DNA of 64,000 nucleotides from Primorskyibacter marinus (lineage in GTDB: Bacteria; Pseudomonadota; Alphaproteobacteria; Rhodobacterales; Rhodobacteraceae). The notes beneath the pieces are model-generated. The model saw only the letters and a list, made by a program, of their open reading frames with translations. It was not told the origin of the DNA and did not search any database. Position numbers and translations under genes: made by a program. The DNA lies in the NCBI RefSeq assembly GCF_003313245.1, contig NZ_QJSD01000001.1:248001-312000 (forward strand), read 5' to 3'. Shown here one piece after another: positions 46,504 through 55,612 of the stretch. Position 1 is the first letter of the stretch. Each line of letters opens with the position of its first letter.

Positions 46504-47622
46504 TCAAACCTGCACAAGCAGCCGCGCTGTCAGAGCTTTTGCACGCATGCGAACCTCTTCGCGGATCAGGCCATTGCGCGGCGCATCGCGCAGGGTGGTG
46601 AACCAATGCTCGGGCGGGTTGCGACCGGCGGCGCGGCTCCAGGTCAGGCCGCGCAGCACAGTCTCTGCCTCGGGCGGCAGATGGTCCGGGATTGCGTGCC
46701 CGTTCAGGGTCGCCCAAACCCCCGTCCAAAGGCGCCCGACCGACCACGGATTATATCCCCCGCCCCCCAGGACAAGCAGCCGTGGTGCGAGATTACGCAG
46801 CCTTTTGACGGCCTGCCAATGCGCGTTGTTGGACAGCGACAGCCGCGATAACGGATCTTCGGCCACCGCGTCAGCACCGCATTGCAGCACAACCGCGCCG
46901 GGCCGGAACGCCGCAGCGGCAGGCAAGATCACCTCGTGCAGCACCAGCGCGAACTCATCGTCGTTGAATCCGCGCGGCACCGGCAGGTTCAGCGCAGCCC
47001 CTCCTGCCACATCCCCCAGCGCGCCGGTGAAGGGCCAGCGCGCTTCTTCATGGACAGAGATCATCCGCACATCCTCGGCACCGTCAAAGGCACTGGCGAC
47101 GCCATCGCAATGATGCGCGTCGATGTCGATATAGACGACAGGCCCGCAGCCCAGGGCAAGCAGGCGTTGAATGGCCAGAACCGGATCGTTGAGATAGCAA
47201 AAACCGCCTGCCCGATCCGCCATTCCGTGATGCGTGCCGCCACCGGGATTATAAACCGTGCCGCCGTGGACCAGCAGCTCGGCCGCAAGGAGCGCCCCGC
47301 CCGCAGCGGTGGCCGGCCTGCGAAACATCTCGGGGAAGACCGGGTTCGACAAAGTTCCCAGCCCGTGACGCGCCTGTGTTTGTGTATCCACGGCCTGTGC
47401 GGTCTCTGCCGCCTGAAGGGCAGCGATATAGGCCGGAGTGTGAAATGTGGTCAGTCCGGCGGGACGCGCGCGCGGCGAGACCCTGTATTGCGCGTGCGGC
47501 AGCCACCCCATGGCGCGGGCGAGGTCCATCACGGTCGGCACGCGCGGAATGGACAGCGGGTGCATCCGCCCGTAGCTGGACCCGCGATAGATATTGGAAC
47601 CGATGAACAAGGGCGTTTGCAT
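46504..47622 (-). CDS. Histone-deacetylase superfamily protein, AcuC-like
   Basis: 372 residues from ATG 47620-47622 (MQTPLFIGSNIYRGSSYGRM). Class I-like deacetylase fold: PGGGTHHGMADRAGGFCYLND carries the His pair and tyrosine-loop region, VVYIDIDAHHCDGV gives zinc ligands (Asp, His), and LLVLGGGGYN is the C-terminal glycine-rich loop. Bacterial members remove acetyl groups from polyamines, acetyl-CoA synthetase or other proteins; substrate is not predictable here. No acs gene is nearby. It is divergent from the AbrB-type membrane protein. Confidence 0.9.
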   Translation of the reverse strand: MQTPLFIGSNIYRGSSYGRMHPLSIPRVPTVMDLARAMGWLPHAQYRVSPRARPAGLTTFHTPAYIAALQAAETAQAVDTQTQARHGLGTLSNPVFPEMFRRPATAAGGALLAAELLVHGGTVYNPGGGTHHGMADRAGGFCYLNDPVLAIQRLLALGCGPVVYIDIDAHHCDGVASAFDGAEDVRMISVHEEARWPFTGALGDVAGGAALNLPVPRGFNDDEFALVLHEVILPAAAAFRPGAVVLQCGADAVAEDPLSRLSLSNNAHWQAVKRLRNLAPRLLVLGGGGYNPWSVGRLWTGVWATLNGHAIPDHLPPEAETVLRGLTWSRAAGRNPPEHWFTTLRDAPRNGLIREEVRMRAKALTARLLVQV

Positions 47623-47739
47623 GTAACCGCAGATTAGCGCCCTGCCCGCGCTTGCCAAGGCCGCAACCCGCCAAGCCCCGATTGCAAGCCACCGGCCATG
47701 GCGATATTCGGAGAGCATGTTCAAGAACCGGCGCGGAAT

Positions 47740-48819
47740 ATGAGACCGCGATTCCTACTCATCACCTGGATCATGCTTTTGGCCGGCGCTGCCGGGGGCG
47801 TTCTGGCTGCGAGCCTACATCTGCCGATGCCGTGGATGCTGGGCAGTCTCGCGGCAATTGCCGTGATCGTGGCCACGACACCTGATCGGCTGCTCGGCGA
47901 TTATGTCTTTCCGCGCAGGCTGCGAGAGACCTTCACAGGCGTGATCGGCGTGATGATCGGCACCCAGGTGTCACCAGAGATGATCGCGCATCTGGGGTTT
48001 CTACCGCTCAGCGTGGTCGCGCTGACGCTGTTCGTGATCCTGGCGCATGGAGGCAACTATCTGATTTTCCGACATATCGGCGGCATGGAAAAATCGACCG
48101 CCTTCTTCAGCGGGTCGCCCGGCGGGCTGATGGAAAGCATTGCGCTTGGCGATGCCTCTGGTGCCGATATCCGGGTGTTGTCGATTCAACAGTTCCTGCG
48201 GATCATTCTGGTGGTGGGTCTTCTGCCTCTGGGATTTTCGATCTGGCGAGGCGCCCCGGTTGGCAGCGCCGCCGGGATGGCACCGATGGGCCATACGGCC
48301 GGGGATCTGCCACTTTGGGCCGGGTTGGTGCTGATGGGGCTTTTGGTATTTCTGGGCCAGGCCGTCGGGCGCCGCATACGGCTGCCAGCCGCCCAGCTGA
48401 TCGGGCCGCTGGTTCTGACCGGCGCGCTTAACGTGACGGGGTTGATGCCACTGCATCTGCCGGGATGGGTCATCGGCGTGGCGCAGGTGGTGGTCGGGGT
48501 CGGGCTTGGCATGCGGTTTGTCGGCGTGACCGGGCGGATGCTGACACGATCAGTGGGGCTAAGCCTGTTATCGGTGTCCTATATGATGGTGATCGGCGCG
48601 GGGTTTGCATGGGCACTACATGCCGCCACCGGCATTCCGTTCGAGCATATGCTACTGAGCTTTGCGCCGGGCGGTGTGACAGAGATGTCGCTGGTGGCCC
48701 TCAGCCTTTCGGCCAATCCGGCGCTGGTCAGCATACACCATCTGATCCGCATCCTGCTGACAGTGCTGGAACTCAGCCTCGTTGCGCGTCGGTTGAATTT
48801 AAGCCAACGCATCCCATAG
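47740..48819 (+). CDS. AbrB-family (AimA-type) membrane protein
   Basis: 359 residues from ATG 47740 (MRPRFLLITWIMLLAGAAGG); a start 14 codons upstream is possible. About nine to eleven membrane segments are arranged as two related halves, each beginning with a stretch like LHLPMPWMLGSLAAIAVIV and LPAAQLIGPLVLTGALNVTG. The second half ends in SFAPGGVTEMSLVALSLSANPALVS. Databases call the family AbrB regulator or ammonia monooxygenase-like, but it is an integral membrane protein, probably a transporter. Substrate unknown. Confidence 0.8.
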   Translation: MRPRFLLITWIMLLAGAAGGVLAASLHLPMPWMLGSLAAIAVIVATTPDRLLGDYVFPRRLRETFTGVIGVMIGTQVSPEMIAHLGFLPLSVVALTLFVILAHGGNYLIFRHIGGMEKSTAFFSGSPGGLMESIALGDASGADIRVLSIQQFLRIILVVGLLPLGFSIWRGAPVGSAAGMAPMGHTAGDLPLWAGLVLMGLLVFLGQAVGRRIRLPAAQLIGPLVLTGALNVTGLMPLHLPGWVIGVAQVVVGVGLGMRFVGVTGRMLTRSVGLSLLSVSYMMVIGAGFAWALHAATGIPFEHMLLSFAPGGVTEMSLVALSLSANPALVSIHHLIRILLTVLELSLVARRLNLSQRIP

Positions 48820-48870
48820 CTGGACGAACACGTCAAACTTGCCGCGCAAGCCACTGATCTGTAGTTATTT

Positions 48871-50691
48871 TCAGCTTTCCGCCTTCTCGGCCAGCTCCAG
48901 CCATTCTTCCTCTGCCGCGGCAAGCGCCTGCTGACGTTCTGCCAAGGCTTCGGTCGCCTTCTTGAATTTCAGCGGCTCAGCGGTGAACATATCTGGCGCA
49001 GAGAGGTATTCCTCCAGCTTGCCGATCTCGGCTTCCAGACGCTCCAGCAGTTTTGGCAACGCGTCCAGCCGGTGCTTTTCGGTAAAACTCAACTGGTTGG
49101 GCGCGGGTCTTGAAGCACTGGCGGCAGGCTTGCTCGGCTTGTTCTTCTGCTTCGCACCCCCCGAAACGGCCCCGCCATCAGAGCCTGCTTTCTGGGATTG
49201 ATAATCGCTCCACCCGCCGGCGTAGATGGTGGCGCGCCCGTTACCTTCCATCGCCACGGTGCTCGTGGCGACCCGGTCGATGAAATCGCGGTCGTGGCTG
49301 ACCAGAAGCACGGTGCCCGGATAATCGCCAAGGATGTCCTGCAACAGATCCAGCGTCTCGACATCCAGATCGTTGGTCGGTTCGTCCAGCACCAGCAGGT
49401 TCGATTCGCGCGCCATTATCTTGGCCAGCAACAGCCGCGCCTTTTCGCCCCCCGACAGCGACCGGACGGGTGCGCGCGCCTGCGCATCGTCGAACAGGAA
49501 TTCCTTGAGATAGCCCACCACATGTTTCGGCTGTCCGCGGACCATGATCTGATCGGCCTTGCCGCTGACGCGCATGTCGGGGTCGCCGGTCAAGCTGTCC
49601 CACAGCGTCATGTTCGGATCAAGCTGCGCACGGCTTTGGTCAAACACTGCCATGGCGAGATTGGTGCCCAGCGACACCTTGCCTGCATCCGGCTCGATCT
49701 CTCCGGTCAGCATGCGGATCAAGGTGGTCTTGCCCACCCCGTTGGGTCCGACAAAGGCCACACGATCGCCGCGCTGCACCTTCAGATCAAAGCTCCGCAA
49801 GATCGGCACGTCGCCGAACGCCTTGGCGATTCCCTCGGCCTCGATCACCTTCTTGCCGGATTTCGGGCCAGCCGCCAGATCCATCGCTGCCGTGCCCTGC
49901 CGCCGGATCATGCCCGCGCGCTCTGCCCGCAGATCCTGAAGCGCACGAACCCGACCCATATTGCGCTTGCGCCGGGCGCTGATGCCTTCGACGGCCCAAC
50001 GCGCCTCGGCCTTGATCTTGCGGTTCAGCTTGTGGCGGCTCTGGTCTTCTTCCTCCCAGATCTTGTCGCGCCACGCCTCGAATCCGCCAAAGCCGGTTTC
50101 CTGCCGCCGCACCTGCCCCCGGTCGATCCACAAGGTCGCACGGGTCAGTTCGGTCAGAAAGCGCCGATCATGCGAGATCAGGACAAAGGCAGCACGGGTG
50201 GTTTTCAGTTCCGTCTCCAGCCAGCCGATCGCCTCGATATCCAGATGGTTGGTCGGCTCATCCAGCAGCATCAGTTCCGGCCTGCCAGCCATCAAGCGCG
50301 CCAGTGCAGCCCGCCGCCGTTCACCGCCAGAGGCAGACCGGATCAGGCGGTCGGGGTCGAATTTCAGCCCCTCACCCGCGCGTTCCACCATATACATTTC
50401 GCCCGGCTCCAGCCCATATGCGGCAAAATCGCCGAGCGTTTCGAACCCCGTCAGGTCCGGTTCCTGCTCCATATATCCAACGCTGACGCCGGGGCTGACA
50501 ACACGGGTCCCTGTGTCAACCTCGACCAGCCCGGCCATGACCTTCATCAAGGTGGATTTGCCAGATCCGTTGCGCCCGACCAGTGCCACTCGGTCCCCCG
50601 GATGAACCACCAGCGAAAGATCGTCGAAAACCGGGTCGCCGCCAAAGGTCAGCGCGATATCGGAGAGTTGTAAAAGAGGAGCTTGTGCCAT
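48871..50691 (-). CDS. ABC-F ATPase, Uup-like
   Basis: 606 residues: two ABC domains without membrane segments. Walker A motifs GRNGSGKSTL (about 40) and GPNGVGKTTL (about 320), signatures SASGGERRRAALARLM and SLSGGEKARLLLAKIM, Walker B MLLDEPTNHLD and LVLDEPTNDLD. A 40-residue linker joins the two domains, and a C-terminal coiled coil (about 530-606) is typical of Uup. ABC-F proteins act on ribosomes or, for Uup, on branched DNA intermediates. The start is MAQAPLLQLSDIALTFGG. Confidence 0.9.
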   Translation of the reverse strand: MAQAPLLQLSDIALTFGGDPVFDDLSLVVHPGDRVALVGRNGSGKSTLMKVMAGLVEVDTGTRVVSPGVSVGYMEQEPDLTGFETLGDFAAYGLEPGEMYMVERAGEGLKFDPDRLIRSASGGERRRAALARLMAGRPELMLLDEPTNHLDIEAIGWLETELKTTRAAFVLISHDRRFLTELTRATLWIDRGQVRRQETGFGGFEAWRDKIWEEEDQSRHKLNRKIKAEARWAVEGISARRKRNMGRVRALQDLRAERAGMIRRQGTAAMDLAAGPKSGKKVIEAEGIAKAFGDVPILRSFDLKVQRGDRVAFVGPNGVGKTTLIRMLTGEIEPDAGKVSLGTNLAMAVFDQSRAQLDPNMTLWDSLTGDPDMRVSGKADQIMVRGQPKHVVGYLKEFLFDDAQARAPVRSLSGGEKARLLLAKIMARESNLLVLDEPTNDLDVETLDLLQDILGDYPGTVLLVSHDRDFIDRVATSTVAMEGNGRATIYAGGWSDYQSQKAGSDGGAVSGGAKQKNKPSKPAASASRPAPNQLSFTEKHRLDALPKLLERLEAEIGKLEEYLSAPDMFTAEPLKFKKATEALAERQQALAAAEEEWLELAEKAES

Positions 50692-50813
50692 GCCGCTCCG
50701 CTAGGCCCGCGAGGTCGAAAGGTCAAGGCCGTGTGGCTGTTCGCGTGTCGGTAAACCAGCAAATCAGCCGCCCGGCCGGATTTGCAAGCGGCACGCGCCA
50801 CGGACAAATCAGT

Positions 50814-51569
50814 TTAGCCCACCATCGCCCGCAATAACCGTTTTCGTGCGGCCGGAATGGCGCTGATCTCGACACCCGTAAACACATGCAGCGTGTTCAT
50901 GTCGCGGTCGACCACGGCATGATCGCTGACCTTTCCGCCCATTTGCAGATAGCTTCGCAGCAAGGACGGCATTCGCTGCAACCCCGACTGTTCGTCGAAT
51001 CCCCCCCCGTCGTCAGGCCACGACCTGACGACCTCTGCCGCCTTGCGCCCCGGACGCCAGCGGTCTGGTGCCACATACCGCGCTGCCAGAACGGCCAGAC
51101 TGTCACGATGAAGCGTCGCCTCTGTCCCCGGTAAGGACGCACATCCGAACAACATCGTGACATCGTGCTGGTCAACCAGACGCGTTATCGCGGCCCATGC
51201 CAAGCGCAAGATGTCCGGATCATACAGGCCGGGACGGCTGCAAAACCGGCCCATCTCGACCATCCGACCGTCAAGACGCGACAGCGCGGACAGATCGTAA
51301 AACTGGGCCACATAGCCCTGTTGGATTTCCGCCCCGGATTGCAGCACCAAGAATCGGTAACAGCAAACCACCTGCCCGGTCACCTGCACCTCGACCAGCA
51401 TATGCGAAAATACCGAGTCAAAGATGTCTTCATCCCAAGCGTCTGTTGCCGCACGACCACGAAACGCCAGTTGCCGCAGCGACTGTGCCGCCCGAATATC
51501 TTGCGGGGTTTCGGCAATCCTCACCTGGTAGCGCCCGCAGCGGATCATCTTCATCAACCTATCACTCAC
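50814..51569 (-). CDS. olsB: Ornithine N-alpha-acyltransferase OlsB-like (GNAT fold)
   Basis: 251 residues from a GTG at 51567-51569 placed 4 bases behind GGAGG; an ATG five codons later is the other option. The pattern YQVRIAETPQDIRAAQSLR, MVEMGRFCSRPGLYDPDIL, MLFGCASLPGT and a C-terminal MGGKVSDHAVVDRDMNTLHVF follow OlsB proteins. OlsB transfers a 3-hydroxyacyl group from ACP to ornithine, the first step in phosphorus-free ornithine lipids. Its usual partner olsA is not adjacent. It is followed by the ABC-F gene on the same strand. Confidence 0.82.
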   Translation of the reverse strand: MSDRLMKMIRCGRYQVRIAETPQDIRAAQSLRQLAFRGRAATDAWDEDIFDSVFSHMLVEVQVTGQVVCCYRFLVLQSGAEIQQGYVAQFYDLSALSRLDGRMVEMGRFCSRPGLYDPDILRLAWAAITRLVDQHDVTMLFGCASLPGTEATLHRDSLAVLAARYVAPDRWRPGRKAAEVVRSWPDDGGGFDEQSGLQRMPSLLRSYLQMGGKVSDHAVVDRDMNTLHVFTGVEISAIPAARKRLLRAMVG

Positions 51570-51628
51570 ACTCCCTCCGCACGCGAAAGGCACATGCCGA
51601 TCATACGGCGAGACGGCGGCGCAGGCCC

Positions 51629-52090
51629 TCAGCCGTCGCCGAGCAAATCCGCAGCCGACAGACGTCCGACATTCCCGAAGAGTTTGCGAATGAAGCTGAT
51701 ATCGCCATCGGTGGTTCGGGTAATGCGGCGCGTAAGCGGCACGACACGGCCGTCTTCCAGCCCGTAGCGTTCAATATTCGTGACCACGCCCGCCTGGTCG
51801 AAGGAAATCGCCAGAACGGTGCGGTCGATCACCTCGGGCTTCCTGTAGGCAAAACGCCGCACTTCGCTTTCAACGTAATAAAAGCCGCTGTCATTCTGCA
51901 CGCCGGTCGTTGACGGCACGCCGGCCACATCCTCGACCGTGGCCCGGGTATCCACCCCAACCACGATTTCTGACAACACGTCCTCCGGCGGCACATAACC
52001 ATGGCTGCGATGCTGCGCCACGCAAGCCCCGAGAAACAGAAGTGCTGCGCCGCCAATTGCCGCTTTCAGCCCGATAATCCTGCCTTGCAT
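51629..52090 (-). CDS. bamE: Outer-membrane assembly lipoprotein BamE
   Basis: 153 residues from ATG 52088-52090 (MQGRIIGLKAAIGGAALLFL), with AAGAGGG upstream. Lipobox LFLGAC gives a lipidated Cys at about residue 23. The mature protein has the SmpA/OmlA fold, with YVPPEDVLSEIVVGVDTRATVEDVAGVPSTTG and YYVESEVRRFAYRKPEV. It is a BAM accessory subunit. It is divergent from the yceD-rpmF operon with 86 bp between starts. Together with bamB at 8819, the window contains two BAM lipoprotein genes. Confidence 0.9.
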   Translation of the reverse strand: MQGRIIGLKAAIGGAALLFLGACVAQHRSHGYVPPEDVLSEIVVGVDTRATVEDVAGVPSTTGVQNDSGFYYVESEVRRFAYRKPEVIDRTVLAISFDQAGVVTNIERYGLEDGRVVPLTRRITRTTDGDISFIRKLFGNVGRLSAADLLGDG

Positions 52091-52176
52091 TCTGCCCTCT
52101 TGCCTTGGCCCGTCTGCCCTTCTATCCCGATTACAGAAGGAATGCACCCCGTTCAAGAAAGGAAGCGCACGCTTTC

Positions 52177-52743
52177 ATGGCAGATCATCCGGAAGACGCA
52201 GGGATTTTTCGTGCGGCAGCACTCTCAACCCGGCACCCGACACCATTTTCATTGACCCCCGACGCTGCGGCCCGCGCCGAATTGGCGCAGGCACTGGGCA
52301 TCGAAGCGATCCGCAAGCTGACCTTTGCGGGCAGCCTCGCGCCCATCGGACGACGCGGCTGGCGGCTGGAAGGCAAGCTGGGCGCGACGGTCGTGCAATC
52401 ATGCATTGTGACGCTTGCACCGGTCGTCACCCGTATCGACGAGCCGGTGTTGCGAAAATACGAACCCGTTTCAGCCGACGATCAGCCAGAATCAGGGTCC
52501 GAGCTTGAAATGCCCGAGGATGACACGATCGAACCATTGCGCGATGTCATAGATGCAGGCGCGGTGATGGCCGAGGCCCTGTCTCTGGCCCTGCCGCCCT
52601 ATCCCCGCGCCGCCGATGCCGAACTGGAACGCGCGGTCTTTGCCGAGCCCGGCGTCACACCGATGTCGGATGAGGACGTCAAACCCTTTGCCGGCCTTGC
52701 CGGCCTTGCCGGCCTGCGCGACAAGCTCAAGGACAAAGAATAG
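52177..52743 (+). CDS. YceD/DUF177 protein, 23S rRNA accumulation type
   Basis: 188 residues from ATG 52177 (MADHPEDAGIFRAAALSTRH). DUF177 core with GRRGWRLEGKLGATVVQSCIVT, where the Cys is a family hallmark, and LEMPEDDTIEPLRDVIDAG. YceD is needed for proper 23S rRNA levels and nearly always precedes rpmF, as here (170 bp apart). The C-terminus holds a threefold AGL repeat encoded by a 9-bp tandem repeat near 52690. Confidence 0.9.
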   Translation: MADHPEDAGIFRAAALSTRHPTPFSLTPDAAARAELAQALGIEAIRKLTFAGSLAPIGRRGWRLEGKLGATVVQSCIVTLAPVVTRIDEPVLRKYEPVSADDQPESGSELEMPEDDTIEPLRDVIDAGAVMAEALSLALPPYPRAADAELERAVFAEPGVTPMSDEDVKPFAGLAGLAGLRDKLKDKE

Positions 52744-52913
52744 TCACCGCAATGGCACGAATCCCTTGCGCGCAGATGATTTCACTGTATTTTCGCGCCT
52801 TCACCCGATTTCAGGGCTTGTGCCAGACCCCGCTTCCACACTAAGAGGCGCGGCACAGTTGAATGACACCGGGCATGACCGCCATGCCCCCGAATATAGA
52901 CCGAGGTTGAGAC

Positions 52914-53120
52914 ATGGCCGTCCAACAGAACAAAGTATCCAAATCGCGCCGCAACAACCGTCGCGCGCATGACTCGCTGGTTGCAGCCAACCCGAACGAA
53001 TGCGACAATTGCGGCGAACTCAAGCGTCCGCACCACGTCTGCCCCGCATGTGGCCACTACGCCGAGCGCGAAGTGATCGCGCAGGCGGACGAGATCGACC
53101 TGGAAGACGACGCAGCTTAA
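52914..53120 (+). CDS. rpmF: 50S ribosomal protein L32
   Basis: 68 residues. It begins [20 protein letters not shown] and has the two Cys pairs [17 protein letters not shown] of the zinc-binding form, so no zinc-free paralogue is implied. The operon yceD-rpmF-plsX-fabH is conserved. A perfect 7-bp hairpin (GGGCATG-ACCGC-CATGCCC, 52871-52889) lies in the leader, which may affect translation. Confidence 0.97.
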   Translation: MAVQQNKVSKSRRNNRRAHDSLVAANPNECDNCGELKRPHHVCPACGHYAEREVIAQADEIDLEDDAA

Positions 53121-53141
53121 CGTCAGGACCCGCGGCCCTTC

Positions 53142-54248
53142 ATGACCGGTTTGCACGACACAACCGGAAACGGATCCGGGCCGACCGTTGTTTCGATCGA
53201 CGCCATGGGTGGCGACCGGGGACCGGTGGCAGTTGTCGCCGGTATTTCTCTGGCCGCAGACAAAAGTCCGAACCTGCGGTTTCTTCTGCACGGCCCCGCC
53301 GAAGAGCTTGAGCGACTGGTCGCCAAGCGCAAGGATCTGGCGGGACGCTGTGAGATTCGCGACGCGACCGGCGTTGTCACCATGGAAGACAAGCCCGCCC
53401 AGGTTATGCGCAACGGCAAGAACACCTCGATGTGGTCTGCCATTGATTCGGTGCGCGCGGGCGAAGCGACGGTTTGCGTCAGTTGCGGCAATACCGGCGC
53501 GCTGATGGCGCTGTCGATGGTGCGCCTGCGCAAGCTGCCCGGCGTCAACCGCCCCGCCATTGCCGTGCTCTGGCCCTCGCGCAGCGCGTCCGGATTCAAC
53601 GTGATGCTGGATGTGGGCGCCGATATTCGCGCCGACGCACATGACCTTCTGCAATACGCACTTATGGGCACCTCCTACGCCCGCAACGGCATGGGCATAG
53701 CGCATCCCCGAGTCGGGCTGCTGAATGTCGGGACCGAGGAACACAAGGGCCGTGCAGAGCTGAAAGAAGCCCATGACCTGATCGGCGCACAGGCCGAAGA
53801 GGCGAGTTTCAACTTCGTCGGATTCGTCGAGGGCGGCGATCTTCCCGGCGATGTCGCTGACGTGATCGTCACGGATGGATTTACCGGCAATGTTGCCCTG
53901 AAAACCGGGGAAGGCACCGCCAGCCTGATCGGTGACCTGCTGAAAGAAGCCTTTGCTTACTCCCTTCTTTCACGGCTGGCCTCGATCCTCGCGCTCAGTT
54001 CGCTGAAGCGGCTGCGCAAGCGTATTGACCCGCGACGGGTGAATGGCGGCGTCTTTCTGGGCCTCAACGGCACGGTTGTGAAATCACACGGGGCCGCCGA
54101 TGCCACCGGTGTCGCGGCCGCTGTGCGGCTGGCAGAACAACTCGCACTTTCCGGTTTTTCTCACAAACTCGCCGCACGGGTTGCATCTACCGCTCCGCAA
54201 GCCCACCATGCGCCACCTGACGACGAAGAAAACGGAAAGACACCATGA
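53142..54248 (+). CDS. plsX: Phosphate acyltransferase PlsX
   Basis: 368 residues. VVSIDAMGGDRGPVAVVAGI is the family start, with later motifs GNTGALMALSMVRL and DVIVTDGFTGNVALKTGEGTA. PlsX makes acyl-phosphate from acyl-ACP for PlsY in membrane phospholipid synthesis. A start about 15 codons later is conceivable, but the ATG at 53142 is used. The stop overlaps the fabH start (ATGA). Confidence 0.95.
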   Translation: MTGLHDTTGNGSGPTVVSIDAMGGDRGPVAVVAGISLAADKSPNLRFLLHGPAEELERLVAKRKDLAGRCEIRDATGVVTMEDKPAQVMRNGKNTSMWSAIDSVRAGEATVCVSCGNTGALMALSMVRLRKLPGVNRPAIAVLWPSRSASGFNVMLDVGADIRADAHDLLQYALMGTSYARNGMGIAHPRVGLLNVGTEEHKGRAELKEAHDLIGAQAEEASFNFVGFVEGGDLPGDVADVIVTDGFTGNVALKTGEGTASLIGDLLKEAFAYSLLSRLASILALSSLKRLRKRIDPRRVNGGVFLGLNGTVVKSHGAADATGVAAAVRLAEQLALSGFSHKLAARVASTAPQAHHAPPDDEENGKTP

Positions 54249-55216
54249 CAAAGCGCGCCGTAGTGGCCGGGATCGGCCACTACCTGCCCGAACGGGTAGT
54301 GCCCAATTCGGAATTCGAGAAGTCGCTCGACACTTCTGACGAATGGATTCGCGCGCGGTCGGGGATAGAGCGGCGACATTTCGCCGCCGAAGGCCAGACG
54401 ACCTCGAACCTCGCAACCCAGGCCGCGCAAGCCGCCCTGGATGATGCCGGGCTGACGCCGGACGATCTTGATGCGCTGATCGTTGCGACATCCACCGCTG
54501 ACCTCACCTTCCCTTCTGCCGCGACGATGGTGCAGGCCCAGCTTGGCATGCGACAGGGGTTTGCCTTTGACGTCCAGGCGGTCTGTGCGGGCTTCGTCTT
54601 TGCGATGGCCAATGCCAACGCGCTGATCGTGTCCGGTCAGGTCAAGCGTGTCATGGTGATCGGTGCCGAGACGTTCAGCCGGATCATGGATTGGACCGAC
54701 CGCTCAACCTGTGTGCTGTTCGGCGACGGTGCAGGCGCGATGATTCTCGAGGCGCAGGACGGCACCGGCGACAATGCCGACCGGGGCATCCTGTCGGTCG
54801 ATCTGAACTCTGACGGGAATTACCGCGATATTCTGTATGTCGATGGTGGCGTTTCGACGAATACGACCGGCTATCTGCGCATGGAAGGCAAAGAAGTCTT
54901 TCGCCACGCGATTGAAAAGCTCGCCGCCACCGCCGCCACCGCGCTTGGGAAGATCGGATTGAGCGGCAGCGATATTGACTGGATCGTACCGCATCAGGCG
55001 AATATCCGTATCATTCAGGGCACCGCCCGCAAGATGGGCCTGTCGATGGATAACGTGGTCGTCACCGTGCAGGACCATGGCAATACGTCGGCCGCGTCGA
55101 TCCCGCTGGCATTGTCGGTCGGCAAGGCGCGCGGACAGATCAAGACCGGCGATCTTCTGGTCACCGAGGCGATCGGCGGAGGCCTTGCATGGGGGTCGGT
55201 TGTGCTGCGCTGGTAG
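54245..55216 (+). CDS. fabH: 3-oxoacyl-ACP synthase III (FabH)
   Basis: 323 residues. The active-site Cys114 sits in VQAVCAGFVFAM, His in VPHQANIRII, and Asn in DHGNTSAAS, so the Cys-His-Asn triad is complete. It condenses acetyl-CoA with malonyl-ACP to start fatty-acid chains. It shares a 4-bp overlap with plsX, so the two are coupled. Confidence 0.96.
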   Translation: MTKRAVVAGIGHYLPERVVPNSEFEKSLDTSDEWIRARSGIERRHFAAEGQTTSNLATQAAQAALDDAGLTPDDLDALIVATSTADLTFPSAATMVQAQLGMRQGFAFDVQAVCAGFVFAMANANALIVSGQVKRVMVIGAETFSRIMDWTDRSTCVLFGDGAGAMILEAQDGTGDNADRGILSVDLNSDGNYRDILYVDGGVSTNTTGYLRMEGKEVFRHAIEKLAATAATALGKIGLSGSDIDWIVPHQANIRIIQGTARKMGLSMDNVVVTVQDHGNTSAASIPLALSVGKARGQIKTGDLLVTEAIGGGLAWGSVVLRW

Positions 55217-55299
55217 GCGCATAAACGCACCTCTGCAACCCATTGATATTGACTCGGAAAATGCTCTGCCGCATTCTCTGCGGAAACCGGAGGGATGTG

Positions 55300-55602
55300 A
55301 TGAGCGAAAAAACATTAACGCGGATGGATCTGAGCGAAGCGGTTTTCCGCGAAGTCGGCTTGTCACGCAATGAATCTGCTGAACTTGTTGAAAGCGTTCT
55401 GGGGCATATTTCTGATTCGCTTGTCGAGGGCGAGCAGGTGAAGATCTCGTCTTTCGGCACATTCAGCGTGCGCGGCAAGGCGGCCCGCATCGGCCGCAAT
55501 CCGAAAACCGGCGAAGAAGTGCCGATCCAGCCGCGCCGCGTGCTGACCTTTCGGCCTTCGCATCTGATGAAAGATCGCGTCGCCGCAGGCAATAAAAGCT
55601 GA
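55300..55602 (+). CDS. ihfA: Integration host factor subunit alpha
   Basis: 100 residues from ATG 55300, with CCGGAGGG upstream. HU/IHF fold: [20 protein letters not shown], the beta-arm with [20 protein letters not shown], and helix 3. The arm has the prolines that intercalate and bend DNA. It pairs with IhfB (not in the window). Position after fabH and before a MerR gene is the usual one for this group. Confidence 0.95.
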   Translation: MSEKTLTRMDLSEAVFREVGLSRNESAELVESVLGHISDSLVEGEQVKISSFGTFSVRGKAARIGRNPKTGEEVPIQPRRVLTFRPSHLMKDRVAAGNKS

Positions 55603-55612
55603 GGCCTGAGCG

